This document shows, piece after piece, positions 1 to 8,622 of a DNA stretch of 46,419 bases. Position 1 is the first letter of the stretch. Each line of letters starts with the position of its first letter. The position numbers and the translations under genes were made by a program. The stretch is from Flammeovirga pacifica (GTDB lineage Bacteria > Bacteroidota > Bacteroidia > Cytophagales > Flammeovirgaceae): contig NZ_JRYR02000001.1 of assembly GCF_000807855.2 (NCBI RefSeq), positions 2,110,909-2,157,327 of the forward strand. The letters are read 5' to 3'. The notes below the pieces were generated by a model. That model did no database searches. It was not told where the DNA came from and was given only the letters and a program-made list of their open reading frames with translations.

Positions 1-1
1 T

Positions 2-85
2 GTTTCGAACTTAGGTTACGACACATTTAGAATGAAGAAGTTCATGACAGACTTGGAAGAGATGAAAAAAGAGTTTGATAAGTAA
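2..85 (+). CDS. C-terminal end of an unidentified gene
   Basis: An open frame enters the window from the left and ends at TAA (83-85), giving 27 residues that finish in a charged, probably helical tail (FMTDLEEMKKEFDK). A strong terminator hairpin begins 35 bases after the stop, which supports this being the real 3' end of a gene. The family cannot be told from so short a tail. Its position beside the sulfatase/GH43 cluster makes a carbohydrate-related gene possible, but that is only inference. Confidence 0.55.
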   Translation, partial: VSNLGYDTFRMKKFMTDLEEMKKEFDK

Positions 86-120
86 CTATATTATCAATTT
101 ATATTTATATTAGTTTAGTT

Positions 121-173
121 CAATAGCTTTCATCCTACTACTTATTAAACCAAGTAGTAGGATATTGCTTTTT
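121..173 (+). terminator. Rho-independent terminator of the left-edge gene
   Basis: A perfect 12-bp stem ATCCTACTACTT (132-143) / AAGTAGTAGGAT (152-163) has an 8-base loop. An outer CAAT/ATTG pairing surrounds it and CTTTTT follows. It lies between the partial gene and the AraC regulator. Confidence 0.8.
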
Positions 174-198
174 ATATCAAAATTCAATCTATACCATC

Positions 199-1182
199 AT
201 GCCATCACCATGTATAGAAATTCAAGAAGGAAGTGTATTGCATTTAATGCAACAATTAAAAACAACTTATGGAGGTGAGATTCTTGAACAATCTTATCAA
301 TTAAACCACCCTTCTTTTAAAGCCGAAATTCGATATATCCGATTGACTGATGGCATTGAAATCACTATTAATTCATTCAAATTTAGTGAAGATCATAAGA
401 TCATTTTTTATGGCAATGAAGAAGGGAATAGGCATTTATGCTTTCGTTTCTCTTACCAAGGTGACTTTTTAAAAAGTGATCAATTCTTAAAAAATGGAAC
501 TACATTAAAGGAAGGGATGGCTATTTTCGATACCGCCTTGACCGTAGAACTTAATGTCGAAAAAGGACAAAACCATCAATGGGTAGGTGTAAGAATATCG
601 AAAGAAATTTTGTTGAGTAATTTCTTAAAATTCGAAGACTATTTTGGTAATGTTTTCGATAGAGATAAGGTTTGGATTATGTTCGATAATACTCCTTTAG
701 AAGGACATTTATTATTGAAAGAAATGTTTGAAATTAAAGAAAAGAACAACCAACCCATACCTGTTCAGAATGCTTTTATCATTGCTAAAGTGAGTGAATT
801 AATTGGAATATTTTATCAACGCATATTAAATAGAAATATCTCCAATGATAATTACGTTCATCAACAAGATTTAGAAGCTCTTTTTAAAATCAAAGATCAA
901 GTGATTGGCTCTTTAGAACAACCACCTTCTTTAGAAGAAATTGCTCAGCAATATGGTTTTTCAGTCTCAAAATTAAGAAGAGATTTCGAAAAGGTCTTTG
1001 GAACAACTATCCATCGATTTCATCAAAACTATAGATTAGAACAAGCAAAAATTCTATTGTCTGCAAAAAATAAGACCATTACAGAGGTATCTAGAATATG
1101 TGGTTATAAGTCTATGGCTAAGTTTTCTTATGCCTTCAAAAATAAATTTGATGTGGCTCCAAGTGAGTTTATTCTTAAATAA
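199..1182 (+). CDS. AraC-family transcriptional regulator
   Basis: This 327-residue protein ends in a two-helix-turn-helix AraC/XylS domain (about residues 228-327). The first helix-turn-helix is around SLEEIAQQYGFSVSKLRRDF and the second around TEVSRICGYKSMAKFSYAFK, closing with the usual family ending (FDVAPSEFILK). The N-terminal 220 residues are a ligand-sensing region of no recognised family; there is no signal peptide or membrane segment, so it is cytosolic. It starts at ATG 199, 26 bases after a terminator, so it is a separate unit. It is convergent with the sulfatase/GH43 genes, which makes it a candidate regulator of that cluster, though adjacency is the only evidence. The inducer is unknown. 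Confidence 0.9.
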   Translation: MPSPCIEIQEGSVLHLMQQLKTTYGGEILEQSYQLNHPSFKAEIRYIRLTDGIEITINSFKFSEDHKIIFYGNEEGNRHLCFRFSYQGDFLKSDQFLKNGTTLKEGMAIFDTALTVELNVEKGQNHQWVGVRISKEILLSNFLKFEDYFGNVFDRDKVWIMFDNTPLEGHLLLKEMFEIKEKNNQPIPVQNAFIIAKVSELIGIFYQRILNRNISNDNYVHQQDLEALFKIKDQVIGSLEQPPSLEEIAQQYGFSVSKLRRDFEKVFGTTIHRFHQNYRLEQAKILLSAKNKTITEVSRICGYKSMAKFSYAFKNKFDVAPSEFILK

Positions 1183-1195
1183 AATATTGAGCAGA

Positions 1196-1224
1196 CATCA
1201 ATGATAAGTGATGTGTCATTGATG
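1196..1224. terminator. hairpin between convergent AraC and sulfatase genes
   Basis: A perfect 9-bp inverted repeat CATCAATGA (1196-1204) / TCATTGATG (1216-1224) lies just after the AraC stop. There is no clean T-run on either side, so this is a possible weak terminator or an mRNA-end stabiliser. Confidence 0.4.
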
Positions 1225-1293
1225 CCAAATGATAGATGATTTTTCACACCCCTCTTTTCACTTATCACTTGAAAAACCTCAAAACTTTTTATG

Positions 1294-2775
1294 TCAAAGA
1301 GTTTCTCCTGGGAGTTTAAAATCTGGATTTTTAGTTCTCGCAGTTTCAAAAATCTGTCTTACTTTTTCTACAATTTCAGGATGATAGTCTGCTATATTAT
1401 TTTCTTCCTTAGGGTCTTTAGATAAATCAAACAACTCTATTTTTGAAATTCCTGGTTGATTCAATTGGTATTGAACGCCTTTCCAATGGTCAAATCTTGT
1501 AGCTACTCTACCACCCATACCATGAAATTCCCAATACATATATTCATGTTTTCTTTGATTTCCCTGCCCTAATAAAGTAGGTAAAAATGATAATCCATCA
1601 ATATTTTGATCTTCAGAAATTGTAGTCTTAGTCAAATCTGCTATAGTTGGTAAAACATCCCAAAACGCAGATGGATGATTCGTTTCTGATCCTTCTTTTA
1701 TTTTACCTTTCCAGCTTACAATCATTGGCACTCGAATTCCACCTTCGTAAAGATCTCTTTTAATCCCTCTAAATGGTCCAAAGGAATTAAAGAAATAAGG
1801 GTCTGCTCCACCTTCAATATGCGGTCCGTTATCAGAACTAAACATCACAATGGTATTTTCCTCCAATCCTTTATCTTGAAGTTTTTTCATTATATCTCCA
1901 ACAGAACGATCCAAATAAGTCATCATCGTTGCAAATGCAGCCCTTGGGTATTCTTGATCTCCATAAACACCTTGAATAAATCTTTTTTCTTGATCCCATT
2001 GTTCATCTGTATTCTTTTTATCAACAAAAGGACTTCCAGTGTATTGCTGCTTAAACCTTTCAAAAATTGTATCATTTGGCACTAACATTTCTGCATGAGG
2101 AATTGTATATGGCAAATACAAAAAGAAAGGAGTTTCTTCGTTTTGTTCATCAATAAATTCTAAAGCTTTTTGATGAATAAGAGCATGAGCATATTCGTTT
2201 TTAGCATCATTATAATTTTCATCAAGTAGTACTTTTTCTCCATTATACCTTAGATACATTGGAAAATAAGTATGTGCCAAACGCTGACAATTATATCCAA
2301 AGAACTCATCAAAACCTTGATTATTCGGAGCCCCTTCTGATTGGGGATAACCTAAACCCCATTTACCATACATTCCTGTAACATACCCTTTCTCTTTCAA
2401 CAGTTTTGTTATGGTAAAAGCATTCTTTGGAAGAGGATGTTGGCCCTCAGGAAAAACTTCTTTATTACCTCGTATTAGTGAATGTCCCGTATGTAACCCT
2501 GTAAATAAAGTAGTCCTTGATGGAGAACATACACTACTTCCAGCATAATGATCCGTAAATTTCATTCCTCCTTGAGCCAATGCGTCAATATTCGGAGTTG
2601 AAAATTTCTCTTGACCATAACAACTTAAATCACCCCAACCAGCGTCATCACAAAGTATATAAACAATATTAGGAAGCGGTTCCGTAGATTCTTTATTGGT
2701 ACTTGTTTTACCATTGATACAAGAAAGAAAGGTGAATGGTATAACGAGAGCGAAATATCTGATTCTATTTTTCAT
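1294..2775 (-). CDS. sulfatase, family S1 (FGly-dependent), lipoprotein
   Basis: This 493-residue arylsulfatase-type hydrolase removes sulfate esters, probably from a polysaccharide. The active-site signature VCSPSRTTLFTG places the cysteine to be converted to formylglycine at C83. Metal ligands are seen at DD (43-44) near the N-terminus and in the SSDNGPH stretch (about 310-316). The N-terminus is a short hydrophobic signal ending in FLSC (C19), so the protein is probably a lipoprotein facing the periplasm or cell surface. It is the last gene of the minus-strand run, 17 bases after the GH43 gene. No formylglycine-generating or anSME maturase is present in the window, so activation must come from elsewhere. 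The exact substrate cannot be read from the sequence. Confidence 0.93.
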   Translation of the reverse strand: MKNRIRYFALVIPFTFLSCINGKTSTNKESTEPLPNIVYILCDDAGWGDLSCYGQEKFSTPNIDALAQGGMKFTDHYAGSSVCSPSRTTLFTGLHTGHSLIRGNKEVFPEGQHPLPKNAFTITKLLKEKGYVTGMYGKWGLGYPQSEGAPNNQGFDEFFGYNCQRLAHTYFPMYLRYNGEKVLLDENYNDAKNEYAHALIHQKALEFIDEQNEETPFFLYLPYTIPHAEMLVPNDTIFERFKQQYTGSPFVDKKNTDEQWDQEKRFIQGVYGDQEYPRAAFATMMTYLDRSVGDIMKKLQDKGLEENTIVMFSSDNGPHIEGGADPYFFNSFGPFRGIKRDLYEGGIRVPMIVSWKGKIKEGSETNHPSAFWDVLPTIADLTKTTISEDQNIDGLSFLPTLLGQGNQRKHEYMYWEFHGMGGRVATRFDHWKGVQYQLNQPGISKIELFDLSKDPKEENNIADYHPEIVEKVRQIFETARTKNPDFKLPGETL

Positions 2776-2792
2776 ACATCAAATAGATATTC

Positions 2793-3938
2793 TTAATTAA
2801 AAACTGATACATTCCATTGGTCTTTCCATTCTAACTTAATCGCTCCATTCTCAAATTGAATGGGCAACCAAATGTACCTTCCATCAATCGCATTATTAGG
2901 TCTCCAACGATCTGCCATAAAAATGAAAGCATCTTTCTTTCCTTGAATAGGTAAAATATAAGTACTTTGAGATTCAAAAGTTGTGGCTTTTTGATCTTCT
3001 GTTCCGACAACAGGGTTTCCTAATTCAGTCCATGGACCAAAAATGTGATCAGCGGTGGCCAAGCGAGCTGGATTAGGATTCCAACTTGTACAATCTGATC
3101 CTATAAAATAGTATTTCCCATTTGATGTTTTCATGATGCTTGGAGCTTCCATATAGCGATTAGGAAAAACTCTCACATAGTTTCCTGTATACGATAAATA
3201 ATCATCACTTAGTTCTGCGATATGTAGAGTGCTATTTTCTTCTGAAGAATATAAATGATAGGCTTTACCATTATCATCCACAAACAAATTCATATCTCTT
3301 GCCATTTGCCCTCCTTCAAAATCCCTCCCCAAAAGGTTCAAAGAATCAGGATGGTTCGGTAAACATTCTTTACCACCACAATAAGCTGATTTGATTGTAT
3401 CAGCTACGGCTTTCTTATGAAAATCTTCAACATTAAGGGGCCAATGTCCTTTATTAGGTCTCATAGATTTTAAATAAGTAAATGGACCTGTGGGTGAATC
3501 TGAAACGGCAACACCAGATCGAGCTGCATTGTAACCTTGACTTATCAACTCTAAATGAAACCACATAATGTATTTGTTTGTCTTCTGATTGTAAATCACT
3601 TTAGGACGTTCAATTATACATCCTCTTGCAATATCAGCAGCAGGATTTAAGGAATCTACCTCCAAAGCGATACCTTCATCTTTCCAATTGTATAAATCTT
3701 TTGAGGAGTACACATGCACTCCCACTTGAGCAGTGTTTCCCTTATGTCCTTCAATTTTATGTTCGCCATACCAATAATAAGTATCACTATGATATAGAAT
3801 ACCACCGCCATGTGCATTAATATGTTGACCATTATTGTCTTCCCAAACCTGACCAGGTTGAAAATTAGTATATCGTGACTTTTGGTTTGTACATGAACAT
3901 AAAACACCCATACACAACAGTAATAAATATCGTTTCAT
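2793..3938 (-). CDS. glycoside hydrolase family 43, exo-beta-1,3-galactanase-like lipoprotein
   Basis: This 381-residue GH43 five-bladed beta-propeller starts with a lipoprotein signal (MKRYLLLLCMGVLCSC, C16). The blade containing NAHGGGILYHSDTYYWYGE, then RDMNLFVDDNGKAYHLYSSE, TLHIAELSDDY and the AP-containing FPNRYMEAPSIMKTSNGKYY resemble the galactan 1,3-beta-galactosidase branch of GH43 (subfamily 24 or 34-like) rather than xylosidases. That assignment is from family memory, not a search. Enzymes of this branch release galactose from the ends of beta-1,3-galactan chains. It sits between two sulfatases in one minus-strand run, which suggests that desulfation and exo-hydrolysis of a sulfated galactan are coupled. 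A 103-bp gap separates it from the upstream sulfatase. Confidence 0.88.
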   Translation of the reverse strand: MKRYLLLLCMGVLCSCTNQKSRYTNFQPGQVWEDNNGQHINAHGGGILYHSDTYYWYGEHKIEGHKGNTAQVGVHVYSSKDLYNWKDEGIALEVDSLNPAADIARGCIIERPKVIYNQKTNKYIMWFHLELISQGYNAARSGVAVSDSPTGPFTYLKSMRPNKGHWPLNVEDFHKKAVADTIKSAYCGGKECLPNHPDSLNLLGRDFEGGQMARDMNLFVDDNGKAYHLYSSEENSTLHIAELSDDYLSYTGNYVRVFPNRYMEAPSIMKTSNGKYYFIGSDCTSWNPNPARLATADHIFGPWTELGNPVVGTEDQKATTFESQSTYILPIQGKKDAFIFMADRWRPNNAIDGRYIWLPIQFENGAIKLEWKDQWNVSVFN

Positions 3939-4041
3939 CGTTAAAAAATTTGTTGTCTGTTTATTGTACCTACTTCTTTATCTCGCCTCTGCCGTTAATG
4001 TTCTTCCCCTCACGAACAATTTCACGTTGTTCATTTTTAAT

Positions 4042-5478
4042 TTAAATATGCTTTTCAATTTCCTCTCTTTCTCTCACTGCATCATATTCAGAGTTCACCT
4101 CTGTAGGAACCTTCCCATCGCGCTCTATTAGCCATTTATGAAGCAATTTATACATAGCTTTCGCCTTTTTAGGATACTTTTCCACCAAGTTATTACGTTC
4201 AGAAATATCTTTATCTAAATTATATAACTCCATTCCTTGGTCTTCATAATAGTAATGTAGTTTCCAGTTTCCTTTGATGATAACTGATCCTGGTCGAGTT
4301 CTAAATAGAGGATCACGAGCATCGTCGCCTCCTTTGGTATAGGCTTGAAGGTAAATAGGAAAATGAAATACGATTTCACGATCATGATCAAACTTCTTTT
4401 TCCCCTCTATTAATGGTTTGATTGATTGTCCATCTAAAGGATAATTATCTGGAGTTTCTACGTTAATCAAATCTAAAAGTGTCGGTAAATAATCTAAATG
4501 TGTTACTCTAGTATCCACTTCAACTCCAGCTTTCCAATGCCCTTTCCATTTAAAAAGAGTTGGCACTTTGATACCTCCTTCATAATAAGAACCTTTCCCT
4601 GCCCTTAGTGGCAATTGATGAGAATAGGTATAAATTCCTCCATTATCAGAAGTGAAAATTATGATGGTATCTTCTGTTAAACCTAATTGATCTAAGGCAG
4701 TTAATAATCGTCCTACATTCCAATCGGTATTTTCTACTAATGCTGCATAAACAGGATTGGCTTTATGTCCATCAGAAAACTTCTTCCCTCTGTATTTTTC
4801 TATCAATTCGGGTTTTCCTATAAAAGGAGTATGGATAGCAAAAAATGGTAAGTACAAAAAGAAAGGTTGTTCCTTATTTTTTACATCCGATAGATAGTGA
4901 ATTGCTTCATTTGTTAATCTATCCGTCAGAAATTCTCCCTCTTCTTTATCTTCAATATTGAACATTTTATAAGGACTGAAATAACTTTTGGGTTGACCTT
5001 TATGCCCACCTGCAATTGTATAGTCAAACCCCATATCGCGGGCATCATCACTTACATGCCATTTTCCAAACATAGCCGTTTGATAACCGTGTTCTTTTAA
5101 AATTGAACCCATAGTTAAGGCCTCTGCTTTCAACTTTGTCTTAGTTGGTATTCCATTCAACTTTCTAGTAAAAGGCGCTCCCCTATTGGATGATCCTACC
5201 GTTGAGATTCCATGTCTTGTTGTGGTTTGTCCTGTGATCAAACAAGCACGTGATGGAGCACAATTGGCAGCACCTGCATAACCATTTATAAAAGATATAC
5301 TTTCTTTAGCTAACTGATCGATATTTGGTGTATGGTAAATTTCATTTCCATGGTAACCAACATCACTCCAGCCCAAATCGTCTACATTTATTAATAAGAT
5401 GTTTGGCTTATCATTTTGAGCAGATGCATTTGATAGCAGACACAAGCCAAATACGAATTTTAATATTGATTTTATCAT
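4042..5478 (-). CDS. sulfatase, family S1 (FGly-dependent), secreted
   Basis: This is an S1 sulfatase with active-site motif NCAPSRACLITGQ. The formylglycine cysteine is residue 73 when counted from ATG 5478. Metal-binding VDD lies near the N-terminus and FTSDNGG near the middle. A type I signal peptide ends near NASAQ, so the product is periplasmic or exported. ATG 5478 is preferred over an in-frame TTG at 5484 because it leaves a normal 6-base gap to the upstream sulfatase stop (5485) and gives a standard signal peptide. Close spacing indicates co-transcription with that gene. The protein ends at TAA 4042-4044, but the frame continues open for 23 more charged codons to TAG 3970-3972, which hints at a recently shortened C-terminus. 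Confidence 0.92.
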   Translation of the reverse strand: MIKSILKFVFGLCLLSNASAQNDKPNILLINVDDLGWSDVGYHGNEIYHTPNIDQLAKESISFINGYAGAANCAPSRACLITGQTTTRHGISTVGSSNRGAPFTRKLNGIPTKTKLKAEALTMGSILKEHGYQTAMFGKWHVSDDARDMGFDYTIAGGHKGQPKSYFSPYKMFNIEDKEEGEFLTDRLTNEAIHYLSDVKNKEQPFFLYLPFFAIHTPFIGKPELIEKYRGKKFSDGHKANPVYAALVENTDWNVGRLLTALDQLGLTEDTIIIFTSDNGGIYTYSHQLPLRAGKGSYYEGGIKVPTLFKWKGHWKAGVEVDTRVTHLDYLPTLLDLINVETPDNYPLDGQSIKPLIEGKKKFDHDREIVFHFPIYLQAYTKGGDDARDPLFRTRPGSVIIKGNWKLHYYYEDQGMELYNLDKDISERNNLVEKYPKKAKAMYKLLHKWLIERDGKVPTEVNSEYDAVREREEIEKHI

Positions 5479-5484
5479 CTTCAA

Positions 5485-7056
5485 TTATTTGTACAACACC
5501 TTAGCGTTATTTTCTTTATCAATTAATCTTTGATATTCTTCTACTTTTTCGGGGAACTGAGACGCTAAATCTTGTTTCTCAAATGGATCATCATTTAGAT
5601 TATATAAAGCCCAAGAGTAGATCTTCTCTTTAGTTGTATAGTCACTATTTTTTGTATCTAGCTCATTAATTAGTTTCCATCCATCTTTAATAATCACATC
5701 TTGTGCTGACCCCGTTGTACATTTAAAGAAGACATAATCGTGTTCTTTTTGATCATCTTGATCTAAAAATGTAGGAAGAATAGAAATTCCGTCATTTGGC
5801 TTCATTTCCCCTCCTATAATATCAGATACTGTGGCCATAATATCGTAGTCGGCAATCATCAAATTGCTTTCTGAATTAGGCTTTACCATTCCAGGCCATT
5901 TAACGATATAAGGAATGTTCAGCCCTCCTTCAAAATTATATCTTTTCATCCCTCTGCGACCTAAAGTACCATTAAAGATATCTTCTCCTCTTTGATGACC
6001 ATCCCAATACATTTGTTCTTTATTCGGTTTTACTTTTGACTGATCAAAAGAGTTTGATTCATAATCGTAGACAATATCAGGGTCTTTGTATTGAGGGTTA
6101 ACGGTAGTATAAGATTGGATTTCGTGTCCATTATCGCTGGTAAAGATGATAACAGTGTTATCTGCAATTTTTAATTCTTCTAATTTGGTGAGCATAGCCC
6201 CAACCGACTCATCCAATTTATTGATCATAGAAGCATATACTCTCTCTTGTTTTGTCCACCCCTCTTGATCTTTATATTTAAAATCTTTCGGAGCAATAGA
6301 AGCGGGACCATGAGGTAATTGAGTGGCATAAATCATAAAGAAAGGATCGTCTTTCTTTTCTTCTAGATAATCTAAAGCATGTTCTAACCAAATATCTTCG
6401 CTGTACGTCATGTTTTCCTTTCCTACCAAAGGACAAATAGGTTCTCTTTTGCTTAACTTCGGATTATTGGGAATAGGAATTTTCTTTCCATTCAATCTAT
6501 AATGAGGGGGATAAAAACTCCAACATAAAACAGCATCATATAACCCACAGTGATAATCAAAACCATAACTATCAATCATTTCTTTTGTATCGGAATAACC
6601 AAACCCCAATTTACCAATGTAAGATGTATGGTATCCCGCACTTTTGGCCATCTCACCAATGTAATAATAGCCCTCATTATGTTTTCTATAAATTTTCTTA
6701 TCAAAAGTAGCTTGATCGATAATTCCAGCCTCTAATTCACACACTAAACCACCTGGTGTATGTACTGGTGCCTTCGCATTATTTAATCCAGTAAGAAGAG
6801 ATGCTCTTGCAGGCGAACATACATTTGAACCGTATGCATTGGTAAACGTTTTTCCTTGAAGTGCTAATTTATCTAGATTAGGAGTAGCAATTTTTGTCTG
6901 ACCATATTTACCTAATATACCTCGCCCTAGGTCATCAGCATAAATGATTATCACATTAGGTTTATCTTCTTTTTCTTTTTGAGTTGATACCGTCTGATTA
7001 CATCCCCAACTTGTTATAGCCAAGAATAGACTTAAAAAAAAATTCTTCATTTGCAT
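5485..7056 (-). CDS. sulfatase, family S1 (FGly-dependent), lipoprotein
   Basis: This 523-residue sulfatase is the first gene of the minus-strand cluster. The FGly motif is VCSPARASLLTG (C80), metal ligands are in YADDLGRG near the N-terminus, and IIFTSDNGHE lies near the middle. The signal ends in TSWGC (C19), a lipobox. An extra region around residues 325-370 between the central DNG motif and the EGG segment makes it longer than its two neighbours, so the three are not simple duplicates and probably attack different sulfate positions. ATG 7056 is the annotated start; ATG 7050 (MKNFFL) is equally possible. A perfect -7 box (TAGATTTG) 36 bases upstream suggests that the whole four-gene run is transcribed from here. 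Confidence 0.92.
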   Translation of the reverse strand: MQMKNFFLSLFLAITSWGCNQTVSTQKEKEDKPNVIIIYADDLGRGILGKYGQTKIATPNLDKLALQGKTFTNAYGSNVCSPARASLLTGLNNAKAPVHTPGGLVCELEAGIIDQATFDKKIYRKHNEGYYYIGEMAKSAGYHTSYIGKLGFGYSDTKEMIDSYGFDYHCGLYDAVLCWSFYPPHYRLNGKKIPIPNNPKLSKREPICPLVGKENMTYSEDIWLEHALDYLEEKKDDPFFMIYATQLPHGPASIAPKDFKYKDQEGWTKQERVYASMINKLDESVGAMLTKLEELKIADNTVIIFTSDNGHEIQSYTTVNPQYKDPDIVYDYESNSFDQSKVKPNKEQMYWDGHQRGEDIFNGTLGRRGMKRYNFEGGLNIPYIVKWPGMVKPNSESNLMIADYDIMATVSDIIGGEMKPNDGISILPTFLDQDDQKEHDYVFFKCTTGSAQDVIIKDGWKLINELDTKNSDYTTKEKIYSWALYNLNDDPFEKQDLASQFPEKVEEYQRLIDKENNAKVLYK

Positions 7057-7091
7057 ACTTTAGTTTACCCCATAAATGGTTGATCACTTTA

Positions 7092-7099
7092 CAAATCTA
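7092..7099 (-). promoter_or_regulatory. Bacteroidota-type -7 promoter box for the sulfatase/GH43 run
   Basis: TAGATTTG on the minus strand matches the TAnnTTTG -7 consensus exactly and lies about 36 bases before the first sulfatase start. No convincing -33 TTTG is seen at the expected distance. Confidence 0.45.
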
Positions 7100-7341
7100 G
7101 GAAGAAATCGATTTTTGGATGGATTCAAAAATATCAAAGGTTTGTGCTTATTTTTTTATAGGGGCTGTTTTTGATGCAATTGAGAGGTTTTTCAATGAAA
7201 CTAGAATTTATAAGTGAAAAGTGAAAAATGTGAAATGTTAAGCAACGCTCGTTTTTTTAGATAGTAAGTAGTAAGAAATAGATACCGAATTTACACTCCT
7301 TGTGACGCGAAACTAGTTTGAAAAATAGCACCAAATGTCAA
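7100..7341. other. intergenic region upstream of the sulfatase run
   Basis: This A+T-rich stretch has no open frame of note. It probably holds regulator sites for the sulfatase operon. A repeated GTGAAA pattern is visible near 7215-7235, but no operator can be named. Confidence 0.3.
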
Positions 7342-7383
7342 TTAAAAAAAAGAGATTACCTCATCGTTTCATGAGATAATCTC
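7342..7383 (-). terminator. Rho-independent terminator of apbE
   Basis: The stem GAGATTACCTCAT (7352-7364) / ATGAGATAATCTC (7371-7383) has one mismatch. Read on the minus strand it is followed by a run of eight or more T (complement of 7344-7351). It lies 37 bases after the apbE stop. Confidence 0.85.
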
Positions 7384-7419
7384 CTTAAAATTATTTTATA
7401 TAAACTTAGTTCCTAATGA

Positions 7420-8448
7420 CTATTGAATGTAAGCTTCTGCTCCTTTAGAAACATACGTTTTCATCTCGCCATTATCATCATAAATTAAAATAGCTTCTAA
7501 ATCTTTTTGAGTTTCAACTATCTTGATAGCCTCTTCTAATCCTGCTACCATAAAGGCAGTAGCATAAGCATCAGACGCCATACATGAAGAAGAAAATACC
7601 GAGGCACTTAATAGACTATGTTGTACTGGATAACCTGTTCTTGGATCTAAAGTATGAGCGTATTTCTTACCGTCCTTTACATAGAAGTTTCTATAATTTC
7701 CTGAGGTTGCTAATGCTTTATTATCTAAAGATACAATCACAGATAGGGCTTCTCCGTTACCTTCTTTAAAACGAGGGTTATCAATCCCTATTTTCCATAC
7801 GTTTTCTTTTTCATTATGTCCTCTACAAACTACTTCACCACCAATTTCCACCATGTATTTGACGATATTTTTATCGTCTAGCAATTTTGCTACAACATCT
7901 ACGGCGTATCCTTTAGCAATAGCAGAGAAATCTAATTCTACACCTTCTCTAGATTTTGTCACCGTTTTTTCATCAAAGGTGATGTATTTATCAAAACCTA
8001 CATATTGTAAAATAGAATCTACTTCAGACTCTTTGATAGTAGGTGTTTTTCCTGGTCCAAAGCCCCACCCTTTTACTAAAGGCTGAATTGTTGGATCAAA
8101 AGCTCCATTTGAAATATCATAAATAACTTTGCTTTCTTTCAATACAGGATAGAAAAAGTTAGTTTCATAACTAAATGATGTTCCAGAATTAAATCTTGAT
8201 ATTTCTGAAGATGGAATATATGTAGAAAGGGATTGATTAAAATCTGCCAATACCTTTTTGATTTCCGCATCTAATGTTCTTCCCTCCTCGTCAATATATT
8301 TTACATTGTAAGGTACTACTCCAAAAGTGGTCCCTCTCACATGAAAATGTGTTGCTTTTGGTTCGTTGTAAGATCTGTACAAATAGGTCAAACCGATGAA
8401 CGCAAATAAAAATATTGAATAAAATATATTTTTCTTCCTGTTATCCAT
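7420..8448 (-). CDS. apbE: FAD:protein FMN transferase (ApbE)
   Basis: ApbE cleaves FAD and attaches FMN covalently to a threonine of target flavoproteins such as NqrC or RnfG. The 342-residue protein has an N-terminal membrane anchor (about residues 8-26), so it acts on the periplasmic face. Family landmarks in order are GTTFGVVPYNVKY, DPTIQPLVKGWGFG, ELDFSAIAKGYAVD, ALATSGNYRNFY, HTLDPRTGYPV and the metal-binding MASDAYATAFMVAG near residues 290-305. Length and motif order are normal for the family. The gene stands alone, with its own terminator downstream and a 174-bp gap before the divergent helicase gene. The target flavoprotein is not in the window. Confidence 0.95.
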   Translation of the reverse strand: MDNRKKNIFYSIFLFAFIGLTYLYRSYNEPKATHFHVRGTTFGVVPYNVKYIDEEGRTLDAEIKKVLADFNQSLSTYIPSSEISRFNSGTSFSYETNFFYPVLKESKVIYDISNGAFDPTIQPLVKGWGFGPGKTPTIKESEVDSILQYVGFDKYITFDEKTVTKSREGVELDFSAIAKGYAVDVVAKLLDDKNIVKYMVEIGGEVVCRGHNEKENVWKIGIDNPRFKEGNGEALSVIVSLDNKALATSGNYRNFYVKDGKKYAHTLDPRTGYPVQHSLLSASVFSSSCMASDAYATAFMVAGLEEAIKIVETQKDLEAILIYDDNGEMKTYVSKGAEAYIQ

Positions 8449-8622
8449 TACGTTTTTTATTTATCAATGCTTATCTTGAATACAAATATGAATCTGATTC
8501 TGCAAAGGTGGTAAGTGTTGACTTATTCCCCTATTTAATTTGCATTTTTTTAAAACTGAGTATTGAATTTATTCCTCTCTGTTGAAAAGATTCTAAATTG
8601 AACAAAAAAATTGAAGTAAACT

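Noticed and set aside
5479-5484. TTG start of the middle sulfatase at 5484
   Set aside because: ATG 5478 gives a normal signal peptide and leaves a normal gap to the upstream stop.
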